Shown: positions 58,532 through 64,000 of the stretch, in pieces
How positions within the stretch are numbered: the stretch's first letter is position 1
How the letters are laid out: each line of letters starts with the position of its first letter
Source of the DNA: Deltaproteobacteria bacterium
GTDB lineage: Bacteria > Desulfobacterota > Syntrophorhabdia > Syntrophorhabdales > Syntrophorhabdaceae
Assembly (NCBI GenBank): GCA_022711595.1
Contig: JAKLET010000009.1
Location: 48,786-112,785, forward strand
Direction of reading: 5' to 3'
Length of the DNA stretch: 64,000 nucleotides
Translations under genes and position numbers: made by a program
Notes under the pieces: model-generated
What the model was told of the DNA's origin: nothing
Seen by the model: only the letters and a program-made list of their open reading frames with translations
The model's database searches: none

Positions 58532-59853
58532 TGGACAACCCTCTGGTTGACATTGTAATAATTTTAATATTGCTTATTCTCAACGGGATCTTCTCTGCCG
58601 GGGAGACGGCGATAGTTTCGTCGCGCAAAAGCAAGATAAAGGAACTGCAGAAAAAGAACAAGGACCGCAGGACACAGACACTCCTGCTCATGAAGGAGAA
58701 CCCCGAGCGCTTCCTTTCCACCGTGCAGATAGGCATCACCCTTTTCGGGACGCTCGCCTCGGCGATCAGCGGCGTCATGGCCGTCAAGTACCTCATGCCC
58801 CTGATAAACAATGTGGTCTTCTTGAGGCCTTTTTCGGAGTCCATCGCGATCGCCGCCGTTGTCTGCGTCCTGACGTATCTTTTCATCATTTTTGGTGAAC
58901 TGATCCCGAAGTACATCGGCCTGAGCTACAAAGAGAAAGCGGCCCTTGCCGTTGCGCCTTTCTTCGATCTCGTGTCGCGTATCTTTTTCATTTTCGTGAA
59001 TTTCCTTTCCATATCCACGATGTTCTTCGTGAAGGCCTTCGGGCTGAGCAGGGGAGAGGAGCACATCGGTGAGGGCGAGATAAAGATACTCCTCGAGGAA
59101 GGCAGGCAGAAAGGCGTTTTCGACAAGACCGAAGAGGAACTGATCAACAGGGTCTTCCATTTCAGTGACCGTTCCGTGCGGGAGGTCATGGTGCCCCGCC
59201 CGAATGTCTATGCCATCGACGTGGAGGACAGCAAGGAGAAGGTGCTGGAGTATATCATCAGCAACGAGTTCTCCCGCTATCCCGTGTACCGTGAAAATTT
59301 CGACAATGTCATCGGTTTTGCCTATCACAAGGACATCACGAGACATATCTGGAGGACCCAGGAGTCCTTTGAGCTGGAGAAGCTGCTGAAGCGCCCGTTC
59401 TTCGTCCCCGCGACCATGGAGATCAGCATCCTCCTCAAAGAGATGCAGCGGACGCGACACCACCTCGCCGTCGTCATCGACGAATACGGCACGGCCGTTG
59501 GCATCATCACCCTTGAGGACATCATGGAGGAGGTCTTCGGCGAGATCATGGACGAAACGGACGTCGAAGACAAGATAGAGCGCCTGCGTGACGGATCGTA
59601 TCTCATCGACGCCTCCTATTCGATCCGGGACCTGAACAATCGCCTTGATATCGACCTGCCCGAATCTCCCGACTACGAGACGCTCGGCGGTTTTATCATG
59701 ACCCAGCTCCAGGGGCTTGCCAGGGGAGGCGAGATCATCTACTACGACAACTACCGGTTTATCGTCGTTGACATAGACGGGAGAAGGATCGTCAAGGTCA
59801 AGTTCGAGAGGAAGGGACAGAAGCAAGTCCCGGCGGGCAGGGAAAGAAAATAA
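58531..59853 (+). CDS. CorC/HlyC-family membrane protein (DUF21, CBS pair, CorC domain)
   Basis: A 440-residue inner-membrane protein. The N-terminal DUF21 region (about 1-190) has [20 protein letters not shown] and four hydrophobic segments. [20 protein letters not shown] begins the CBS pair (about 205-335), which includes [20 protein letters not shown] and [13 protein letters not shown]. The C-terminal CorC/HlyC domain (about 350-435) contains [20 protein letters not shown]. Relatives act in magnesium or cobalt efflux; haemolysin names are historical. The ATG shares a base with the upstream stop (TGATG). Confidence 0.9.
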   Translation: MDNPLVDIVIILILLILNGIFSAGETAIVSSRKSKIKELQKKNKDRRTQTLLLMKENPERFLSTVQIGITLFGTLASAISGVMAVKYLMPLINNVVFLRPFSESIAIAAVVCVLTYLFIIFGELIPKYIGLSYKEKAALAVAPFFDLVSRIFFIFVNFLSISTMFFVKAFGLSRGEEHIGEGEIKILLEEGRQKGVFDKTEEELINRVFHFSDRSVREVMVPRPNVYAIDVEDSKEKVLEYIISNEFSRYPVYRENFDNVIGFAYHKDITRHIWRTQESFELEKLLKRPFFVPATMEISILLKEMQRTRHHLAVVIDEYGTAVGIITLEDIMEEVFGEIMDETDVEDKIERLRDGSYLIDASYSIRDLNNRLDIDLPESPDYETLGGFIMTQLQGLARGGEIIYYDNYRFIVVDIDGRRIVKVKFERKGQKQVPAGRERK

Positions 59854-60282
59854 GCCGGTGGCCTGGTTCCCGCTGCTGTCCAAAAAAAACCACATTCCCA
59901 AGGTGCTCTCCTTACAGAACAATTACGAAGGGGGGGAAATGGTGCACCTCTCTTGTTTACATTCATCATGTGGTCTTCATAATGGGAGAAGGCACATCTC
60001 TGTATAGACATCATAGTTAAATTTTCCCTGAAGGTTAAAAAAGACAGCAACAGTATTGCTGCTAACATTGTTTCCGGCAGTTGGATAATGAAGCGTCCGG
60101 GGGGATGCATCTCATAATACAACAACTTGGGATTTAACAAAATATTCGATGAGAGTGTTAAAGCTTGCAGCAGCCCCCGTATAGGTTTGCCGGGGGCGTG
60201 AGGATCGCATGTGGTCCTTCCCGCGGGAAAAGAGATAAAGCTGAGCATTTATTAAATAAAATAACGGAGCATATGACACCTT
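59854..60282. other. 429-base gap without a recognisable gene
   Basis: No credible reading frame was seen on either strand. One hairpin (GCCCCCG at 60174-60180 with CGGGGGC at 60192-60198) lacks a T-run. The stretch becomes AT-rich near 60250. It marks the edge between the activase/CorC genes and the orphan island. Confidence 0.5.
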
Positions 60283-61425
60283 ATGGATAATAAAAACCAG
60301 GCGGACAGGTCCAATAAGAAGACATGGTTCAGGGCAAACAGATCTCTGCTCATCATGCTTCTTGTTATCTTTGTTCTCTTCGTTCTCTTCTCCTTACCTC
60401 GTATCTGTTCTTATGCCAGAAATTATATTCTTGCATGGAAATCACCATACAAGGTTGTAGACTCGGAAACGTGGCCAGTATCAGATTCGATTACAAAGGT
60501 ATTATGGCTCGATAACGATCGGGTGTTCTTTCATTCCAATGAACGCATGGCTCCTGCGAAAAGCCCAAGAAGAGGTGTGGTCTGGGACACGAAAAAGAAA
60601 ACGGTGAGTCTCTCCATTTTTTTAGGAGATTATAATGAATCGGGTAATGTTGTCTGTGTAAGGGACGACGGTCAGGTTCTTTTCTACAAGAAGGACAAAG
60701 ATACGGGAAAGAGATCGTATTGCCTCGGGTCCATAGACGGTGAATCGAAAGAGCATCCTCTTCCGAATGCCGACATGGTCATGGATGCACGCTTCGACTG
60801 CGATTGGGTCACCAGGAAGAAATACGTGCACCTTCCCGCCTTTCATAAACTCCGGGGAGAGAACTATCTGGAAATCGTTAAATACGGGAAAGAGGACCTT
60901 TCCCGCAAGTGGCACCCGGGAAAGCTCCTCTACCATGAAAGGGAAGGCGCGAAGCCGGTGGAGATGCCTTTTGAAACTGAGGCAGCCGGGTTTAGCCATT
61001 ATGTTGCTTATAGCAGTATTCTCGATGCCTACGTCGCGTACCAATACGGAAATCCGGTTGATCCCGCCACGGGACGATACTGGATCCTGAAGCGTGACGG
61101 GACCTTCACCGGACATGCTTATCCGCGGACAATGCCCAAGCAAAGCATCCATGCGTTATTTCCCGTCAGGCGGGGTTATCTTGTTCACGGGTCGGGCGGA
61201 AAAAGGATAACCTACTCTGATTCCGGGGACGCGGGCCTCTATCTGATGGACGGCGACCAATACCAGATGCTTATAAAAGGTAATATCCATCAGATTGCCA
61301 TTTCTCCGGATGGCTGCAAAGTTGCTTTTGAGCATGCGAGGTCGATCGAAGAGAGCTCGTCTCGAACAAGGCCGTACCGAACCATGAAGATGGTAGATCT
61401 ATGCAAGCAAGGAGGAAGCAGGTAA
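60283..61425 (+). CDS. Membrane-anchored protein of unknown function, beta-rich
   Basis: A 380-residue protein. A basic N-terminus is followed by one membrane helix at about 22-45 (LLIMLLVIFVLFVLFSLPRI), which probably leaves the rest outside the cytoplasm. The remainder contains short repeats of WD/propeller-like strands: SITKVLWLDNDRVFFHSNE, GRYWILKRDGTFTGHAYP and IHQIAISPDGCKVAFEHARS, the last resembling TolB-type propeller blades. I do not recognise a specific family. CGGAG lies about 13 bases before the ATG. It is the first gene of a three-gene orphan group. Confidence 0.65.
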   Translation: MDNKNQADRSNKKTWFRANRSLLIMLLVIFVLFVLFSLPRICSYARNYILAWKSPYKVVDSETWPVSDSITKVLWLDNDRVFFHSNERMAPAKSPRRGVVWDTKKKTVSLSIFLGDYNESGNVVCVRDDGQVLFYKKDKDTGKRSYCLGSIDGESKEHPLPNADMVMDARFDCDWVTRKKYVHLPAFHKLRGENYLEIVKYGKEDLSRKWHPGKLLYHEREGAKPVEMPFETEAAGFSHYVAYSSILDAYVAYQYGNPVDPATGRYWILKRDGTFTGHAYPRTMPKQSIHALFPVRRGYLVHGSGGKRITYSDSGDAGLYLMDGDQYQMLIKGNIHQIAISPDGCKVAFEHARSIEESSSRTRPYRTMKMVDLCKQGGSR

Positions 61426-61430
61426 TACCT

Positions 61431-62153
61431 ATGACAGACAGACAAACCAAACCAGGCACAATGAAAAAGGGTATGAACAGGCAAAACGACAGGGAAGGAC
61501 AGAGCTATAAGCGCGGTCTTTCAGATGCTGGGACAGGCGAAGGCTTTGAACCGGCCGGCATTTTTCAACGGCTCAAGACAAGGATAATGGGGCTCGAGTT
61601 ATATCAGATCTTCGTCGAACGGCCGAAAATAAGGCGGTCATCATTATGGATATATCTCCTTATTCTGCTTACCTCAATTTATGGATATACATGTTTCTTG
61701 CAGTTATTTAGCCCCCCGTTTACATTTGACGAGCTTGATGTAATAGAGGGGACTTACGAGAGTTACAACAGGAAGGCACGATCCGGCAACTCAATCACAA
61801 TACGTCTGCCCGATGGCAAGAAGCGGAGATTTGACACCTTCATCGACTGGCCCCAGGTGCAAAAACTTGAGAGCATAAAGGGGAGATCGATAACCATTTA
61901 CTACAATAAATCGTTCAGCTTTTTTTTCACCAGAACATTCGAAATAGAAGCAATCAAATTTGAAAACGAATTCATCGAGGAATATACAATCAAGGAGTAT
62001 GAGAGAAGAGTAAGGCTGTACAATTCATTTAAAACCCAATTATTAGCCTGTGTTGTTATTATAGCAGTCTTATTGTTCTTCATATACATGATGAATCGTA
62101 AACCCGTACAATGGCCGGTCAAAAAGGAAGGAGGAGCAAATGGCGAGGATTGA
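61431..62153 (+). CDS. Two-helix membrane protein of unknown function
   Basis: A 240-residue protein; the start is uncertain (ATGs at 61401, 61431 and 61461 are all in frame; 61431 follows AGGAGG at a long distance). A polar N-terminal 70 residues precede a first membrane helix (LWIYLLILLTSIYGYTCFLQ). A beta-rich domain of about 110 residues follows (IEGTYESYNRKARSGNSITI; GRSITIYYNKSFSFFF), then a second helix (LLACVVIIAVLLFFIYMM). The 3' half is AT-rich compared with the rest of the window, suggesting acquisition by transfer. It overlaps the next gene by 14 bases. Confidence 0.6.
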   Translation: MTDRQTKPGTMKKGMNRQNDREGQSYKRGLSDAGTGEGFEPAGIFQRLKTRIMGLELYQIFVERPKIRRSSLWIYLLILLTSIYGYTCFLQLFSPPFTFDELDVIEGTYESYNRKARSGNSITIRLPDGKKRRFDTFIDWPQVQKLESIKGRSITIYYNKSFSFFFTRTFEIEAIKFENEFIEEYTIKEYERRVRLYNSFKTQLLACVVIIAVLLFFIYMMNRKPVQWPVKKEGGANGED

Positions 62154-62427
62154 TTCAGTAAAACTGATCAGACTCAATAATAGGACAGCACACAACTATG
62201 AATTGGCAGCAAACCTCATATCAGTGAACGGGTCAGGCGTACAAATCGGTAACGCCGTGCGTGATACAACAGAACAGGGGGACGCGGTTAGCTCTATCAT
62301 TACCGGCTTGAGTGTGGCTGAGACATTTTGCGCTCTAGCGAAATCAACAATCAAGGGTGCCAGCGGGGTACTGGCGGTTGCGGCATTGGCGAATGATTTA
62401 GTTACGGAATATGGGGTCAGGTCTTGA
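62140..62427 (+). CDS. Small protein of unknown function, possibly the truncated N-terminus of a larger protein
   Basis: A 95-residue protein. AAGGAGGAG lies 5 bases before the ATG, so it is probably translated. The sequence is polar at first (NRTAHNYELAANLISVNGSG), then carries two hydrophobic helices (AVSSIITGLSVAETFCALAK and ASGVLAVAALANDLVTEYG). The second resembles a segment found near the N-terminus of some large secreted toxins or lipases, where the chain continues for several hundred residues. Here it stops, so truncation is possible. This resemblance is from memory and weak. Confidence 0.5.
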   Translation: MARIDSVKLIRLNNRTAHNYELAANLISVNGSGVQIGNAVRDTTEQGDAVSSIITGLSVAETFCALAKSTIKGASGVLAVAALANDLVTEYGVRS

Positions 62428-62554
62428 ATTATCACAATTCCCGTGATATCATCTCCCCATTGCCCGCCCACTGCGTATAGAGTATCCCGGAGCCCTCTAT
62501 CACGTCACATCGAGGGGGAACGCGGGAAGGAAGATATTCTTTAACGAACGGGGC

Positions 62555-62572
62555 AGGAAGGAGTTCCTTCCT
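62555..62572 (-). terminator. Hairpin overlapping the pgi stop codon
   Basis: AGGAAGGA and TCCTTCCT form a perfect 8-base-pair stem with a two-base spacer (a somewhat larger loop in practice). It covers the last two bases of the pgi stop codon and the 16 bases beyond. In pgi orientation the T-run precedes rather than follows the hairpin, so it is not a classical terminator. Confidence 0.35.
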
Positions 62573-63929
62573 AAAAAACTATGGCCTTTGCCGGTTTGGA
62601 GAGCAGCTCTTCCGTATGCCGGCGTTCTTTCTCCAGGCCCTTTTTACCCATCATCGCCTTTGTGTATATCTTGCCCTGTTCGACGCCGGGTTGGTCGAAG
62701 GCGTTGACACCGATGAGGTGTCCCATCAGGAGCGTCACCATCTCAAAGAGGTAGAAGAGGGCGCCAAGATTGTAATCGGTCACCTCGTCGAGCACAAGGG
62801 AGATGTTAGGGGTCCCCGCCTGCGTGAGGGAGAGCCTGGTCCCCTGGAATTCGGCATGGAAGAGGTCCTTCATGTCCTTGTTGGCGAGGTAGGCGACATC
62901 ATCGAGATAATCGAAGCTTGCCGGTATGGGCACTTCCCGTGTCGCGCTGTAGAAGAGCACGATGCACTTGTCTTTTGGGCCTTCCACGTAGAGCTGGAGC
63001 TGTGAATGCTGGTCGGTTACGCCCATGGATTTTGTGGGCGTCGGACCGAAGCCTTTCTTGCCAAGGCTCTCCGCCTCGAGCTGCCTGAACCAGTCGGCAA
63101 AGCCCGAGAGCCTCTCGCAGTAAGGCATGAGGACGTGGATGTTCTTTCCCTTTTTGTCCATGAGACAGAGGATGGCGGCAATGACAAAGGCCATGTTCTC
63201 ATCACCGTCATAACGGGTGATGTGGGCCGCCATGCCGGCAGCGCCGGCACACATTTTATCGATGTTGATGCCCATGAGGGCACAGGGGAAGAGCCCCACG
63301 GGGGTCAGCACGGAGAACCTGCCGCCCACTCCGTCGGGCACGTTGAGGACGCTGAAGCCCTCTTTGGCCGCTATCTTGTTGAGGATGCCTTTTTCCCTGT
63401 CCGTGATGAGGACGATCCTTTCCTGGAAGCCGGGGGACTTTTTCATCAGTTCCTTGAAGATCATGAACTGCGAGATCGTCTCCGGCGTTTCGCCCGATTT
63501 GCTGATGACAACGAGAACGGTTTTATCGATATCCGGCAGGACCGTTTCGATTATGGCACCCATCTTGTGGGGGTCGATATTGTCGAGTATGAAATAGCGC
63601 GGTTTGCCGCCGCGAAAACGTTCCTCATGGTTGTGGAAAGGGTCGAGGAGGGCGTCATATATCGTCTGTGTTCCCAGAGAAGAGCCTCCGATGCCGAGGA
63701 GGACCATGTTCTTTATGCCCATCTTGCCGATCTTGTCCGCGAGGGACCTCATCTCGTCGAACTGGAAGCGCGTCGAGGGCAGCATCATGAAAGGCATGGG
63801 CGACGCGATGAGCTTTGAGAAATGTTCGCTCAGGCGGGCGATGGTCTCTTCCAGTTCTTTGCGGCCTATACCATTTTCGCCAACCCCATCGGGTAGAGCG
63901 TTCGTGATGTCCAGTGTTATGGTGTTCAT
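62571..63929 (-). CDS. pgi: Glucose-6-phosphate isomerase
   Basis: A 452-residue enzyme interconverting glucose-6-phosphate and fructose-6-phosphate. It is the short form typical of Firmicutes and many Desulfobacterota rather than the 550-residue proteobacterial type. The phosphosugar-binding loop is GIGGSSLGTQTIYDAL; VVISKSGETPETISQF is the SIS-type phosphate-binding site, GVGGRFSVLTPVG carries catalytic residues, and FDQPGVEQGK holds the conserved motif near the end. The start codon overlaps the accA stop by 4 bases (ATGA). Confidence 0.96.
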   Translation of the reverse strand: MNTITLDITNALPDGVGENGIGRKELEETIARLSEHFSKLIASPMPFMMLPSTRFQFDEMRSLADKIGKMGIKNMVLLGIGGSSLGTQTIYDALLDPFHNHEERFRGGKPRYFILDNIDPHKMGAIIETVLPDIDKTVLVVISKSGETPETISQFMIFKELMKKSPGFQERIVLITDREKGILNKIAAKEGFSVLNVPDGVGGRFSVLTPVGLFPCALMGINIDKMCAGAAGMAAHITRYDGDENMAFVIAAILCLMDKKGKNIHVLMPYCERLSGFADWFRQLEAESLGKKGFGPTPTKSMGVTDQHSQLQLYVEGPKDKCIVLFYSATREVPIPASFDYLDDVAYLANKDMKDLFHAEFQGTRLSLTQAGTPNISLVLDEVTDYNLGALFYLFEMVTLLMGHLIGVNAFDQPGVEQGKIYTKAMMGKKGLEKERRHTEELLSKPAKAIVF

Positions 63930-64000
63930 TTCTTCTCCTCGAATATACCCATGTTGCGGAATTTATCGTACCGTGCCTTTTTCAATGCCTCCGGGCCGAG
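63926..64000 (-). CDS. accA: C-terminal fragment of acetyl-CoA carboxylase carboxyltransferase alpha subunit
   Basis: The last 24 codons plus stop of a gene running off the window. The visible end (ALKKARYDKFRNMGIFEEKK) matches the conserved AccA terminus R-Y-x-K-F-R-x-M-G. AccA with AccD forms the carboxyltransferase that makes malonyl-CoA for fatty-acid synthesis. It is translationally coupled to pgi. The identification rests on this short tail only. Confidence 0.75.
   Translation of the reverse strand, partial: LGPEALKKARYDKFRNMGIFEEKK

Noticed and set aside
58564..59922. 452-codon open frame antisense to the CorC/HlyC gene
   Set aside because: The plus-strand frame has clear DUF21-CBS-CorC motifs and is coupled to the activase gene; the antisense frame has low-complexity Asp/His/Val content.
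63006..63818. 270-codon open frame antisense to pgi
   Set aside because: Shadow of the conserved pgi gene; His/Glu/Val-rich translation without a family pattern.
1..64000. tRNA, rRNA, CRISPR, transposase or integrase genes
   Set aside because: No cloverleaf with a GTTCGANNC arm in context, no rRNA-like sequence, no regular repeat-spacer array and no transposase or integrase motifs were seen by eye; small structured RNAs cannot be excluded without covariance-model searches.

Overview
This window looks like the chromosome of a motile, Gram-negative anaerobe, most likely a member of the Desulfobacterota (former Deltaproteobacteria). The clues are an outer membrane (FlgH lipoprotein, L- and P-ring genes, TolC-type exporter), flagellar genes behind sigma-54 and sigma-28 type promoters, a BcrA/BadF-type radical dehydratase activase typical of anaerobes, a system II (CcsA) cytochrome c assembly gene in a hemC-hemA cluster, and several short-period intergenic repeats. 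The taxonomic call is inference. No tRNA, rRNA, CRISPR array or insertion sequence was seen.

Layout. 1-8.3 kb: a chemotaxis operon (unknown partial gene, cheB, a HEAT-repeat protein, cheR, cheY-like, cheA), a convergent EAL-HDOD gene, and cheW with a small unknown gene. 8.6-17.1 kb: flgF-G-A-H-I-J (sigma-54 promoter), then flgM-N-K-L (sigma-28 promoter inside flgJ). 17.2-25.5 kb: a secreted thioredoxin-fold protein and an envelope-stress block (BaeS/BaeR-like pair, Spy/CpxP-like protein, TolC-MacA-MacB efflux genes). 25.8-28.0 kb: flagellin, a small unknown gene, flbT and flaF.

28.1-42.6 kb, all on the minus strand: a seven-gene glycan operon behind a strong sigma-54 promoter. It encodes a TPR/GT1-GT9-like enzyme, a 2583-residue multidomain glycosyltransferase, three methyltransferase-containing proteins, a DegT-family sugar aminotransferase and an NAD-dependent epimerase. 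Its position next to flagellin and its promoter class suggest flagellin glycosylation. 42.8-49.2 kb: a sigma-28-driven pair (a large FliD-tail-like protein and a small chaperone-like protein), then a second operon with two response regulators (one HD-GYP), a PilZ-type protein and motAB. 49.4-54.2 kb: a small cupin, HU, and a convergent heme/siroheme cluster (acyP-sirC-ccsA-hemA-hemC). 54.4-59.9 kb: a 1381-residue dehydratase-activase fusion and a CorC/HlyC-type protein. 60.3-62.4 kb: three orphan genes with AT-richer stretches. 62.6-64 kb: pgi and the end of accA.

As a whole, the window is one motility neighbourhood: chemotaxis signalling, rod, ring and hook-filament junction parts, filament, a probable filament-modification operon, and a motor tied to cyclic-di-GMP-type outputs. 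At least three sigma-54-like and six sigma-28-like promoter matches fit a tiered flagellar cascade. Coordinates of starts were adjusted by hand where a Shine-Dalgarno site or family N-terminus argued for a later codon.
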